DNA of 64,000 bases from Hymenobacter cavernae (GTDB lineage Bacteria > Bacteroidota > Bacteroidia > Cytophagales > Hymenobacteraceae): the NCBI RefSeq assembly GCF_014641455.1, contig NZ_BMHT01000005.1, forward strand, positions 499,357 through 563,356. Reading direction: 5' to 3'. The notes under the pieces are model-generated. The model saw nothing but the letters and a program-made list of their open reading frames with translations, made no database searches and was not told the origin of the DNA. The translations under genes were made by a program, and so were the position numbers. Shown here piece by piece: positions 1 to 8,200 of the stretch; the first letter of the stretch is position 1, and each line of letters begins with the position of its first letter.

Positions 1-2
1 TC

Positions 3-395
3 CTGGGTTTCGTGCTGAAGGACAAGCTCACGGTATTGCCCGAATACAACACCGCCTACATTGCCATCACGCAGGACGAGCTGCGCCAGTATCAGTCCAA
101 GACGGGTGACACGGAAGGTCTCGTGAACTTCGCGCTCAGCATCGAAGGCGTCGTGTTTGCCGCTATTCTGATTGACCGGGGTTCGGCGGTTAAGATTTCC
201 TTCCGCTCGGTCGGCGACTTCTCCGTGAACGAGTTTGCCCGCAAGCACTTCAACGGGGGCGGCCACCACAATGCCGCCGGCGGCATCAGCTACGACTCCT
301 TAGATAAGACCGTCGAGCGTTTTCTGGACCTCTTGCCCGAATACCAGACGCGCCTTGTAACCGCACCATTGGCGGTTGCGCCGCCTGCGGCGTAA
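3..395 (+). CDS. DHH-family phosphoesterase (NrnA-like), C-terminal part only
   Basis: This frame is open to the left edge of the window, so the N-terminal DHH domain is missing and only about 130 C-terminal residues are seen. The visible part resembles a DHHA1 domain: a beta-rich segment ending in the glycine/histidine motif GGGHHNAAGG, encoded at about 255-284 and typical of the substrate-binding loop in NrnA-type enzymes. NrnA proteins degrade short oligoribonucleotides and dephosphorylate pAp in the cytoplasm. The tail after the domain is alanine/proline rich. A GTG at 12 could be read as a start, but codons upstream stay open and the family is about 330 residues, so this is a truncated gene rather than a small one. 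The next gene begins 37 bases downstream. Confidence 0.85.
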   Translation: MGFVLKDKLTVLPEYNTAYIAITQDELRQYQSKTGDTEGLVNFALSIEGVVFAAILIDRGSAVKISFRSVGDFSVNEFARKHFNGGGHHNAAGGISYDSLDKTVERFLDLLPEYQTRLVTAPLAVAPPAA

Positions 396-432
396 CTTGC
401 CCTCAATTCCCTTTTCAACCTTTTCCCTTTTC

Positions 433-1395
433 ATGCTCTTCTCACGCACTTTTCTTAGCCTGGCCCTCGCAGCCGGCGTTTTAGGCCTAGCTTCCTGCAA
501 CAAGGGCGGCGGCGAATTCAAGAAGGCCAAATCGGGCTTCGAATACAAAATCTTCAAGAGCACGGGCAGCGGCAAGTACGACGCGCGCGAAGTAGCCCCC
601 GAAGGCGACGCCACCTACAAAGAGCGTCTGGGCAAGGTAATGGCCCTGAACGTGGAGTACCGCACGGGCAAAGACTCGATCCTGTTCAACTCGCGCAAGC
701 AGCAGCAGGGCATCCCGATGCGCATTGAGCTACAGGAAGTGAAAACCAAAGGCGGACTGGAAGAAGCTATTTCCTTGCTTCAGCCCGGCGACAGCGGCGT
801 GTTCCGCTTCAACGTTGACACTATTTTCGCCAAGTCGTTCAAGGCGCCGGTGCCGCCCTTCATGAAGAAGGCCGGCCCGACCATGACCATGTTCGTGAAG
901 GTGGATAAGGTGCAGACCCGCGAAGAAGCTATGGCCGACCAGCAGAAGGCCATGGTGGAGATGCAGCAGAAGATGATGGCCCACGCCAAAGATCAGCTGA
1001 AGAAAGACGACGCTGTTCTGCAAGACTACATCAAGAAAAACAACCTGACCGCGCAGCGCGACACCTCCGGCATCTACTACATCATCACGCAGCCCGGCAC
1101 CGGCGCCAAGCCGAAGCAAGGCCAGACCGTGTCGGTGCAGTACAAAGGCACGCTGCTCGACGGCAAAGAGTTCGACTCGTCGGCGAAGGGCAACGGCGGA
1201 AAGCCGATTGCTTTCCCTCTGGGTGTTGGCCAGGTGATTCCGGGTTGGGACAAGGGCATTGCCCTGCTCAATAAAGGCACGAAAGCCACGCTTCTCATCC
1301 CCTCTTCGCTGGCGTACGGCCAGCGTGGTGCCGGCGCCGACATTCCGGCCGACGCTCCGCTCCGTTTTGATGTGGAACTAGTTGATGTGAAATAG
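433..1395 (+). CDS. FKBP-type peptidyl-prolyl isomerase lipoprotein
   Basis: A 320-residue lipoprotein that should catalyse cis-trans isomerisation of prolyl bonds outside the inner membrane. The ATG at 433 is chosen because it directly precedes a signal peptide with lipobox LASC and Cys22; an in-frame upstream extension from 376 lacks a signal. The canonical FKBP domain covers about residues 213-320, with YKGTLLDGKEFDSS, the VIPGWDKGI loop and the SLAYG motif. Residues about 30-165 look like a second, degenerate FKBP-like unit, followed by a charged Met/Gln/Lys-rich linker at about 165-205 that is probably helical. It is the first of three consecutive FKBP genes and is closed by a strong terminator, so it may be transcribed separately from the next two. 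Confidence 0.9.
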   Translation: MLFSRTFLSLALAAGVLGLASCNKGGGEFKKAKSGFEYKIFKSTGSGKYDAREVAPEGDATYKERLGKVMALNVEYRTGKDSILFNSRKQQQGIPMRIELQEVKTKGGLEEAISLLQPGDSGVFRFNVDTIFAKSFKAPVPPFMKKAGPTMTMFVKVDKVQTREEAMADQQKAMVEMQQKMMAHAKDQLKKDDAVLQDYIKKNNLTAQRDTSGIYYIITQPGTGAKPKQGQTVSVQYKGTLLDGKEFDSSAKGNGGKPIAFPLGVGQVIPGWDKGIALLNKGTKATLLIPSSLAYGQRGAGADIPADAPLRFDVELVDVK

Positions 1396-1401
1396 AATTA
1401 A

Positions 1402-1436
1402 AGCCTCGTCGGAAACTCAACTGACGAGGCTTTTTT
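1402..1436 (+). terminator. Rho-independent terminator after the first FKBP gene
   Basis: A perfect 9-bp stem (AGCCTCGTC at 1402-1410 paired with GACGAGGCT at 1423-1431) with a 12-base loop is followed by a run of T. It starts 7 bases after the stop codon. Confidence 0.9.
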
Positions 1437-1454
1437 CTTAACTTCAAGGTTACT

Positions 1455-2018
1455 ATGACACACCTTTTTTCTTCTTCTCCCGTGCTTCGTTTGGCTGCTA
1501 TAGCCCTAGCTGCCGTACCTTTGCTTGCTTCCTGCAAAAAGGACGAAATTGACTATGCGGCTCTTGAGCGCGAACAGCAGGCGCAATTACGCGCCGCTTT
1601 TGTTGCCGACTCACTTACTATTACAAAGTACATTGCCGATAGCAGCTTTAAGAATGTAGAGCGTCGCCCTACGGGTGTGTACATAGTGCACAAACCACAA
1701 TTTCCTGGCTCAGGATCAGTGGCACAGCCTGGCCAAGCGCTGACAGCTTACTACAAAGGTTATACAGTACCTGATAACAAGCTTTTCGATGCGTCACAGA
1801 TAGACAACACCGGAACTATAAAGCCAATTTATTTCACCTTAGGCGTGACCAACCTAATTTATGGCTGGCATGAAGGGTTTGCGTCGCTGAAGAAAGGAGA
1901 GAAAGCTATTTTGTTGATCCCTTCCGGTCTAGCCTACGGTTCTACCGGTAGTAGCAATGGCTCGATTCCGCCGAATACGCCGTTACGCTTCGATGTGGAA
2001 CTAGCTGACATCAAGTAA
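1455..2018 (+). CDS. FKBP-type peptidyl-prolyl isomerase lipoprotein
   Basis: A 187-residue protein with a lipoprotein signal peptide (lipobox LLASC, Cys27) followed by a short charged helix of about 45 residues and one FKBP domain at about residues 75-187. The typical motifs are recognisable but looser than in its neighbours: AYYKGYTVPDNKLFDAS, then IYGWHEGFASLKKGEKA, then GLAYGS. It is likely anchored in the outer or inner membrane and acts as a prolyl isomerase or chaperone in the periplasm. It lies between two other FKBP genes on the same strand, 40 bases before the next one, with no terminator in between. Its base composition is lower in GC than both neighbours, which may mark a separate history from the flanking paralogues. 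Confidence 0.88.
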   Translation: MTHLFSSSPVLRLAAIALAAVPLLASCKKDEIDYAALEREQQAQLRAAFVADSLTITKYIADSSFKNVERRPTGVYIVHKPQFPGSGSVAQPGQALTAYYKGYTVPDNKLFDASQIDNTGTIKPIYFTLGVTNLIYGWHEGFASLKKGEKAILLIPSGLAYGSTGSSNGSIPPNTPLRFDVELADIK

Positions 2019-2058
2019 GCTAATCCAACCTGTTTACATCCAGACCGCGCTCTTACGC

Positions 2059-2508
2059 ATGAAGCATTCTGCCACCATTGCCCGAACTCTACTATCTCTA
2101 GTGCTAGGGCTTATTGTGGTCATGCCTGCTTCAGCCCAATTATCGGACACCTTGCGTACATCAAGCGGAGTGCGCTACCTGATTCGGCAGCCGGGCACTG
2201 GCAGCCCAGCCCAACCCGGCGACCGGCTCACGATGCGCTACACCGGCTTTTTGCCGAACGGGCGCATCTTCGAAACGTCGGCTACCGACGGCGCGCCGCT
2301 TCGCTTTCGGGCGGGGCGCGGCGAGGTAATTCGGGGCTGGGATGAGCTGGCTTTGCTGCTGCCCGCCGGCACCCGCGCCCACGTTTGGATACCGGCCGCC
2401 CTGGCCTATGGCCACAAAGGCGCCCGCGATCCGGACGATGAAAACCGCTTCCTCATTCCGCCCGACACGGATCTGGAGTTCGATCTGGAGGTAATAAAAA
2501 TCAAGTAG
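2059..2508 (+). CDS. FKBP-type peptidyl-prolyl isomerase, secreted
   Basis: A 149-residue single-domain FKBP. An N-terminal signal peptide of about 26 residues ends in PASA-Q, with no lipobox, so the product is probably a soluble periplasmic protein. The domain spans about residues 40-149 and contains MRYTGFLPNGRIFETS, the VIRGWDELALLLPAG loop and ALAYG, followed by an acidic insertion (DPDDEN). It is the last of three FKBP genes in a row. The gene converges on recO and the two share a bidirectional terminator. Confidence 0.88.
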   Translation: MKHSATIARTLLSLVLGLIVVMPASAQLSDTLRTSSGVRYLIRQPGTGSPAQPGDRLTMRYTGFLPNGRIFETSATDGAPLRFRAGRGEVIRGWDELALLLPAGTRAHVWIPAALAYGHKGARDPDDENRFLIPPDTDLEFDLEVIKIK

Positions 2509-2520
2509 CTCCCAACGCAA

Positions 2521-2548
2521 AAGACCTTGTCTGATTAGACAAGGTCTT
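2521..2548. terminator. Bidirectional terminator between FKBP gene and recO
   Basis: A perfect 11-bp stem (AAGACCTTGTC at 2521-2531 with GACAAGGTCTT at 2538-2548) has a 6-base loop. It has T-rich sequence on the plus-strand exit (TTTGTATTTT) and TTTT on the minus-strand exit. It lies between convergent genes. Confidence 0.85.
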
Positions 2549-2579
2549 TGTATTTTCTATACCGACAGAAGCGCCCGCG

Positions 2580-3299
2580 CTATTCCGCCAACACTTCGGA
2601 AAGCACGGATAGCGAGCGAATGTCACCTAGCTTTTCGACGTGCAGCTGGTAGTAGCGAATGAGCACGTCCAGCAGCTCGCGACGAATGCGGCCGTTGGGC
2701 ACCGTAGCACTCGCCGGGTCGCGCAGCAGCTCGTCGAAGTACTGATCAAACTCCTGAAAGCGCAGGGCAGCCGGCCCGGTACCGCGCGCCGAGTTGGCCG
2801 ATTCTGTAGCAAAAGCAACCTGCGTGGTTATCTCACTCCCGGCTTGAACCCCAAAACCTAGGTAGGCGGTCAGCTGAAGCAGAAAGACCAGCGCGAAGTT
2901 CTCGAAGCCACTTTCCTGCGCATCAAAAGCTAGGATAGACTCGTGGAGGAAGTTGAACATGGGTTCATTCTCCTCTTCTTCCAGCACCGTGCGGCTCACC
3001 ATTTCCGACAGGAAAAGCACGATGCTGCTCTTGCGCACATCGTACGGCAGCGTACGAAACTGCTGCTCGCAGCGATACTCCGACAAGCGCGTAATGCCGC
3101 CCTGCCGCGAGGTATACGCCACCAGCTCAAGCAGCGTGAACGGCTGAAAAAGCGCAATCCGGCCCGGCGGCTTGGCCTTGCGCACCCCATTCACGATGTA
3201 GGTCTGCAAACCTAGCCGCTCGGTGTAAACCCGCGCAATAATGGACGTTTCGCGGTAGCGAATGTAGTTCAGAACGATACCGCGGGTTTTGATTAACAT
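2580..3299 (-). CDS. recO: DNA repair protein RecO
   Basis: A 239-residue protein matching RecO, the recombination mediator that works with RecF and RecR to load RecA at gaps. The N-terminal OB-fold begins MLIKTRGIVLNYIRYRETS and continues through YTERLG and VNGVRKAKPP. The helical C-terminal part includes the conserved segment with FENFALVFLLQLTAYLGFG. The zinc-binding cysteines found in some RecO proteins are not present, as is common in this phylum. It is upstream of porZ on the same strand, separated by about 100 bases that carry an imperfect inverted repeat. Confidence 0.92.
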   Translation of the reverse strand: MLIKTRGIVLNYIRYRETSIIARVYTERLGLQTYIVNGVRKAKPPGRIALFQPFTLLELVAYTSRQGGITRLSEYRCEQQFRTLPYDVRKSSIVLFLSEMVSRTVLEEEENEPMFNFLHESILAFDAQESGFENFALVFLLQLTAYLGFGVQAGSEITTQVAFATESANSARGTGPAALRFQEFDQYFDELLRDPASATVPNGRIRRELLDVLIRYYQLHVEKLGDIRSLSVLSEVLAE

Positions 3300-3405
3300 A
3301 AGTTGATGTGCTGATTTCTTGGTGTGCTGATGTGCTGCTTATAGATAACATTCATCATCCTAAAATCAGCCCACCAGCACATCATCTAATTACGACATCA
3401 ACTTA
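3299..3405. repeat. Inverted repeat filling the recO-porZ spacer
   Basis: TAAGTTGATGT at 3299-3309 pairs with ACATCAACTTA at 3395-3405, and GATGTGCTG at 3329-3337 pairs with CAGCACATC at 3375-3383. The left half repeats the word GTGCTGAT. The right arm overlaps the porZ stop codon. It is one of a set of similar spacers in this window. Confidence 0.75.
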
Positions 3406-5763
3406 CTGTTGCACCACGGCAATCTTGCTGATGCAGCCCTGGTTGCCGTCGGCGTCGGAGGAAAGCACGAGGTATACGCCCGACTGCACCTTGCGGCCTT
3501 TGTAGTCGGCCAGGTTCCAGGTGATCGTGCCGCCGTTGGCGCGCGTCTGGTACACGAGGGCGCCGGTAATATCCGTGATTTTAACTAAAGCATTGTTTGC
3601 CAGGCCCGAAATACCCACCTCACCCGTGAAGTTGGTGCGCACGGGGTTCGGGAATACATTGGCGCAGCTAGGTTTGCCTTCGGTGATGGTGGCGCTGCCG
3701 CGGTAAGAAGCTAAGCCCGCATCCGTCAGCACGAATACGTCGCCGGTTTTGTCGTTCACGGCTACATCAATGATGCGGTTGGAGGGCAAGGGGCTGTTGT
3801 CGGTGGTGAAGTGCAGCAACGCTTCGTCGGCGTCTTCGGTGAACAGCCACAGGCCGCGCTCGGTACCAAACCACTTCCGGTTACCGCCATCGACGGCAAT
3901 GCAGAGCACGGTTTCACCTCTAAGCGCTGGAAACCCAACTGTTTCACCCCGGCGCACAATAGGCACCTGAAAACCAGTAGTGCTGCCCGGCACAAAAGCC
4001 TGGCTAGGATCAGTGAATACAGCCACGCCGCCGTTCAGGTTCGACTCCAGGCCCGCCCAGATAGCGCCCTTACGGTCCTTCACAATGGCATACACGTTGT
4101 TACTAGGTAGACCGCCATTCGAGGCGTTGTAGGCCTGGGTGATCTGCGTAGCCTCATCGTAGGCGACAACGCCTGTGCCGCCTTTCCGCGCCGCTGAAGC
4201 CCATACACCTTTGTAATCATCTAATACAATACGATCAAGGTTATCTGAGCCAAGAAAATAAGGCAAGCTGCGCCAAGTACTAGCCGAAGGCGTGAAAACG
4301 TGTACGCCAGAACGACCCAGTATCTCATGCCGATTCACAACCCATACATTCCCATCAGCATCGGTAGTTAAGTCCGTAACACGGGTATAATTTATATCTC
4401 CTTTGACGTCCTTCTCTGGAGCCCTCAAAGGACTATTTGTTGGATTATACACCTTAAACTCACCGGGACCTTTCCACTCCAGCAAGCCGTCTCCGTAGCT
4501 TGCCACGTAGAGCGTTCCGTCGGGCGTGCGCACCCCATGGGTCATGTCTTTCGGGTTAGGAAACTGGCCTAGGTCCGGGAAGTTCTCCTTTGTGTAGTTG
4601 GTCCATTTTCCGTCGCGGTACTCGTAAAAGCCTTGCTTGTTGCCACTTTGTTCGTAGCTGCTCTTGAAGCCACCCGTGAAAATATCAACGGTGTTTGTGG
4701 CCCGGTCAGCCAGCAAGCCGAAGGCCGTGACATTGGCCGGCGCATTCGTAGCAAAGCTTTCAAAGTTTTGCCCGCCATCAGTGGTTAGTAACAAGCCATT
4801 CTTATAATCTGCCACAAACAACATCCCCCCTTTTGCTCGCAACACATCCCGCGGATCTGGAGTCTGGCTTTTAGGTAAAAGCGTATAACGCCCAGCATTA
4901 CTCAACAAACCTACCCCAGCATCTGAAGCAATCAATAACCCTGTACGTGTTGGACGCAGACGCCGAAAATCGTTGGTATAGGTATCAGGAACCTCCTGCC
5001 AGCCAGCACTGCTCCCTTTGTACACGAACAAAACAGACTGATTCACCCCCGCATAAACCTGATTATTTTGGGTAGCCAGCGTTTTGTAGAAGTCACCACT
5101 GCCTTTGCCACCTAGCTGGTTGATCGTCCAGCGGGTATAGTCCAGCAAGTTATCAGTGAGCAGACCATGCATGATGCCGATAGAAGTAGCAGCAAACAAA
5201 CGGCCGTTTGCCACGGTGGTAGCATACACACGTACGCTCGAACCACTGGGTCCGATGTTGCCGTAGCTTTCGCGCACCTCCAGCTTGGTCATATCGAACA
5301 AAAGCAGCCCAAAATCACACGAGAGGTAAGCCGATTTACCACTGAAGTAAATACTGTTGATCGTTTTGTTGCCGGAAATCTGCTTGCGCAGTACATCCGT
5401 CACGTTTCGGATCGAGCCATCAGCACCCAGTACATCAATGTTCCCGCTTTTGTAGGCAATCAGCGTCTGCTGGCTCACTGAATCGTAAGCGACGGTGCTC
5501 ACGCCTACGTCGCTCAACCCGTCGCGGCGCGTCAACATCCGCGTGGTATTCAGGCTTTTATCGTAGTAAAAGAAAGCATCTTCGGCCGCTACGTATACCC
5601 GGTCGCCGGCATCGGTCACGACGCGGGCGCGGTTGTTAGGCACGTACAGCTGCCAGTCGCCGTACGCCGCCATGGTTTGGGCGCTGGCGGTATAGGCACC
5701 TAGGATCAGCAGTAAAATAGTAAACCAACCGGACCGGCGGCAAACGGGTAGCGAACGATTCAT
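3403..5763 (-). CDS. porZ: Type IX secretion system protein PorZ-like
   Basis: A 786-residue secreted protein with a signal peptide of about 29 residues (hydrophobic core FTILLLILGAY, cleavage near TASAQ). The body consists of beta-propeller-type repeats with two-component-regulator-like strands such as GLSDVGVSTVAYDS, GLPSNNVYAIVKDRKGAIWAG and PLPSNRIIDVAVNDKTGDVF. The C-terminal 85 residues form a T9SS sorting-type domain (NVFPNPV through GVYLVLSS). This arrangement of two propellers plus a C-terminal domain is that of PorZ, a component of the T9SS attachment complex at the cell surface that delivers anionic LPS to PorU. Pairing with recO supports the call. GC dips at about 4200-4500 and 4800-5050. 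Confidence 0.85.
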   Translation of the reverse strand: MNRSLPVCRRSGWFTILLLILGAYTASAQTMAAYGDWQLYVPNNRARVVTDAGDRVYVAAEDAFFYYDKSLNTTRMLTRRDGLSDVGVSTVAYDSVSQQTLIAYKSGNIDVLGADGSIRNVTDVLRKQISGNKTINSIYFSGKSAYLSCDFGLLLFDMTKLEVRESYGNIGPSGSSVRVYATTVANGRLFAATSIGIMHGLLTDNLLDYTRWTINQLGGKGSGDFYKTLATQNNQVYAGVNQSVLFVYKGSSAGWQEVPDTYTNDFRRLRPTRTGLLIASDAGVGLLSNAGRYTLLPKSQTPDPRDVLRAKGGMLFVADYKNGLLLTTDGGQNFESFATNAPANVTAFGLLADRATNTVDIFTGGFKSSYEQSGNKQGFYEYRDGKWTNYTKENFPDLGQFPNPKDMTHGVRTPDGTLYVASYGDGLLEWKGPGEFKVYNPTNSPLRAPEKDVKGDINYTRVTDLTTDADGNVWVVNRHEILGRSGVHVFTPSASTWRSLPYFLGSDNLDRIVLDDYKGVWASAARKGGTGVVAYDEATQITQAYNASNGGLPSNNVYAIVKDRKGAIWAGLESNLNGGVAVFTDPSQAFVPGSTTGFQVPIVRRGETVGFPALRGETVLCIAVDGGNRKWFGTERGLWLFTEDADEALLHFTTDNSPLPSNRIIDVAVNDKTGDVFVLTDAGLASYRGSATITEGKPSCANVFPNPVRTNFTGEVGISGLANNALVKITDITGALVYQTRANGGTITWNLADYKGRKVQSGVYLVLSSDADGNQGCISKIAVVQQ

Positions 5764-5815
5764 CGGCAGAAGATAGGGCGAAAGAACGGTGGAAGATAAC
5801 GCGCCGGTCTCAGAT

Positions 5816-6439
5816 TTAGTGCTTGGCCGCCACCCGGATCGGCTCGGGGCTTTTTTCCTTCATTCCTTCCAGAAAGCACGGCCGGCAGCGCGCCTCGTAG
5901 GAGTCGGTTTCGCCCAGCAGGATCTTATCTTCGGAGGCGGCAATGCGGAAGGAATAGGAGGCAATTTCGCCGCAGCACACGCACACGGCATGGACCTTGG
6001 TCACGAATTCGGCCACGGCCATCAGCGCCGGCATGGGCCCGAACGGCTTGCCGGTGTAGTCCATATCAAGCCCCGCCACGATGACGCGGGTGCCCCGATC
6101 GGCCAGCTGATTGCAGACGTCTACCAGCGACTCATCGAAAAACTGAGCTTCATCGATGCCCACTACGTCGCAGCCGCTGGCCAGCAGCAGAATCTCCTGG
6201 GCCAGCGCCACCGGCGTCGAGCGGATGCTATTGGCATTATGCGACACGACATCCAGCTCGTGGTAGCGCTTGTCGAGGCTAGGTTTAAAAATTTCGACTT
6301 GCTGACGCGCAATTTTAGCGCGGTTTAAGCGACGAATCAGCTCCTCCGTCTTCCCCGAAAACATAGAGCCGCATACCACTTCAATCCAGCCCCGGCGGGG
6401 TATGTCGCGGCTCGTGCCAACGCGTGGTTCTATAAACAC
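5816..6439 (-). CDS. tdk: Thymidine kinase
   Basis: A type II thymidine kinase of 207 residues that phosphorylates thymidine in the salvage pathway. The P-loop GSMFSGKT is at residues 24-31, the Walker B-like DEAQFF follows, and four zinc-binding cysteines occur as CVCC and CRPC. I chose the GTG at 6439 as start because the product then begins (V)FIEPRVG, like other bacteroidal homologues. An in-frame ATG at 6514 would add 25 residues translated from a low-complexity repeat (encoding SHSLTQSLS), which is unlikely to be protein. The upstream ferredoxin gene ends 175 bases away. Confidence 0.92.
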   Translation of the reverse strand: MFIEPRVGTSRDIPRRGWIEVVCGSMFSGKTEELIRRLNRAKIARQQVEIFKPSLDKRYHELDVVSHNANSIRSTPVALAQEILLLASGCDVVGIDEAQFFDESLVDVCNQLADRGTRVIVAGLDMDYTGKPFGPMPALMAVAEFVTKVHAVCVCCGEIASYSFRIAASEDKILLGETDSYEARCRPCFLEGMKEKSPEPIRVAAKH

Positions 6440-6446
6440 AATAGAA

Positions 6447-6611
6447 AGTGACTGAGTGAGTGAATGACTGAGTAACAAACCAATGGCGTAGCCAGCTGGC
6501 CTGCTTTCGCTCAATTCTAGCAGCCGAAATTACAACTTTATGCCCGGAAGCCGGCGCGTTTTTAACCTAGGTTATGCTTTCCCAAACGTACCACTCAGTG
6601 ACTCAGTCACT
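6447..6611. repeat. Inverted repeat between ferredoxin stop and tdk start
   Basis: AGTGACTGAGT at 6447-6457 is the exact reverse complement of ACTCAGTCACT at 6601-6611. The left arm continues as a short-period GTGA/CTGAG repeat to about 6473. The arms bracket the tdk 5' region about 145 bases apart, and a TACGTTTG promoter-like box (minus strand, 6583-6590) lies just inside the right arm. Confidence 0.7.
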
Positions 6612-6614
6612 CCC

Positions 6615-6941
6615 CTACGCTTCCGAATAGCGTACGTGGGGCAGCTTGGTAGCCTCAGGCACCCGACCGACTACGGTGCCTTCCGCCAGCCGCGCCTGGC
6701 AAGTGAGCCGTTCGTGCGCTAAAAGACGGCCGGCAGCACGGTAGCGCAATTCGGTATCCGTAAGCGGCGTTAGATTAGCCAGCCCCTCCACTACTTCCAC
6801 CCGACACGTGGTACACCGCCCTTTGCCGCCGCAGGCGTGCAGCCAGTCGTAGCCGGCGCCTTGCACCGTGGCGAGCAGCGTGGCTCCCGCGGGCACGGGC
6901 AGCACGGCCCCAGGCAGGTTTTGTACAATCAGAGTGGGCAT
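6615..6941 (-). CDS. 2Fe-2S ferredoxin
   Basis: A 108-residue plant-type ferredoxin fold. Cluster ligands are Cys37, Cys43, Cys46 and Cys81, spaced C-x5-C-x2-C-x34-C (ACGGKGRCTTC), as in 2Fe-2S electron carriers. No signal peptide is seen, so it should be cytoplasmic. The partner enzyme cannot be told from context; tdk lies downstream on the same strand and the genes upstream are divergent. It differs from the adrenodoxin-type ferredoxin at 37.2-37.5 kb, which has extra cysteines and an Isc context. Confidence 0.9.
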   Translation of the reverse strand: MPTLIVQNLPGAVLPVPAGATLLATVQGAGYDWLHACGGKGRCTTCRVEVVEGLANLTPLTDTELRYRAAGRLLAHERLTCQARLAEGTVVGRVPEATKLPHVRYSEA

Positions 6942-6976
6942 CTTTCCTTAAATTGCCAGTTGAATCAGGCCCTCAA

Positions 6977-8188
6977 ATGAACGATAAATATAGCCAGGCA
7001 AAGCGCGAACACTACGGTCGCCTTCTTGCCGCTCACCTCTGCCAGCAGTACTTTGCCGCGCCCGCCATGCCGCCCACGGCGACGCTCGATGGGCCGGCCA
7101 TTCTGCGCTTCACGCCTATCCGGCAGGTCAATCTGTTCGTCGTCCAGCAGCTGCTCGCGCAATGGACCGCCGAAATGGCCCGTCTGCGCAGCCCTTATTT
7201 CGACTTTGAAGCCCCCGACGTTCGCGTAGCCCTCACGCAGTTCATGAATGTGCTCTCGCGCCGCATCAAGCTCACGCGCACTGCTTTTGAGCCACTGCTG
7301 GCGCAAGCCGTAACGGATACGTTCAACGTGGTCATGGACCCGACGGCCACCTTCGACCAGAAGTTGCTCAACGCGCAGCCAACCGCAACGGTGGAGCAGC
7401 TCCGCGATGCCCTGCGCTACCTGGATGTGGAGAAGGCACTGTACCTAGGTTTTCTGGATACGCTTACGCCCGGTACGCCGCTGGAGCGCCGCTTCCTGCT
7501 CACCGGCTTTCAGCAATATCAGGAGGAAAATCCCTTGAATGAGGAAGCGCTGGCCAATCTGATCGGCGAGTTCAACGCCTTGCTCCCACTTACCGAAGCC
7601 GACCTGCGCGAAGATGCTCCGGTGGCACAAACACTTGATTCTAAGAACCTAGGTACTCCTAAGCTAGCTGACGCGCTGAAGCCTGAACCGCAACCCGTGG
7701 TGGCACCCACACCACCTGCCACTCCGACGTTCAAGCCAGTGGCCGCACCGGTTGCTACGGCGGTTGCAGAACCTAGGTCGCCCTCTGTTTCTCAGCCGGA
7801 AGCGCCACGCCGCCCCTTGGTGGAAGCCGCCCCGGCAACTGCGGTTCCACTGTACGAAAAGCTCAAAGCAGAACGGCCCACGGGTGCGTCGCTGAGCGAA
7901 ACGCTGCGCCCGGAACGCCCCAGCGGCGCTACGTTGGCCGAAAAAGCCCCGAAGGTAGAATCACTCCGGGAAGCTATTTCGATTAATCAGCGCTTTAGCT
8001 TTATCAATGAGCTGTTTAACGGGGAGAACATGGAGTATCACGCCGCCATTCAGCACCTCGACGGCCTGCCTAACGCCGATGTGGCGCGGCGCTATGTAAC
8101 CGAGGACCTAGCTCAGAAATACGGCTGGGTGCGCAAGGAAGAGCACGTCAATAAGCTGCTGAAGCTTATTGAACGAAAGTTTGCTTAA
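6977..8188 (+). CDS. Conserved protein of unknown function with Pro/Ala-rich linker
   Basis: About 403 residues from the ATG at 6977 (MNDKYSQAKREHY); a TTG 24 bases upstream would add an unconvincing tail. I do not recognise an enzymatic domain. The N-terminal about 220 residues are mostly helical. Residues about 225-330 are a low-complexity Pro/Ala/Val/Thr linker containing two similar copies of an L(K/R)xERPxGAxL motif. The C-terminal about 70 residues (SINQRFSFINELFNGENMEY onward) form a compact helical module whose RFxFINELFNG motif I associate with uncharacterised Bacteroidota proteins. There is no signal peptide or membrane segment. It is 12 bases upstream of the next gene and probably co-transcribed with it. 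Confidence 0.8.
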   Translation: MNDKYSQAKREHYGRLLAAHLCQQYFAAPAMPPTATLDGPAILRFTPIRQVNLFVVQQLLAQWTAEMARLRSPYFDFEAPDVRVALTQFMNVLSRRIKLTRTAFEPLLAQAVTDTFNVVMDPTATFDQKLLNAQPTATVEQLRDALRYLDVEKALYLGFLDTLTPGTPLERRFLLTGFQQYQEENPLNEEALANLIGEFNALLPLTEADLREDAPVAQTLDSKNLGTPKLADALKPEPQPVVAPTPPATPTFKPVAAPVATAVAEPRSPSVSQPEAPRRPLVEAAPATAVPLYEKLKAERPTGASLSETLRPERPSGATLAEKAPKVESLREAISINQRFSFINELFNGENMEYHAAIQHLDGLPNADVARRYVTEDLAQKYGWVRKEEHVNKLLKLIERKFA

Positions 8189-8200
8189 CTCCTGCTGCGC

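Noticed and set aside
730..1119. Long antisense open frame opposite the first FKBP gene, and many like it opposite other GC-rich genes
   Set aside because: These arise from high GC and codon bias; their translations are low in complexity with no family features.
6440..6514. N-terminal extension of thymidine kinase by 25 residues
   Set aside because: The extra residues are translated from the short-period spacer repeat; the GTG at 6439 restores the usual N-terminus of the family.
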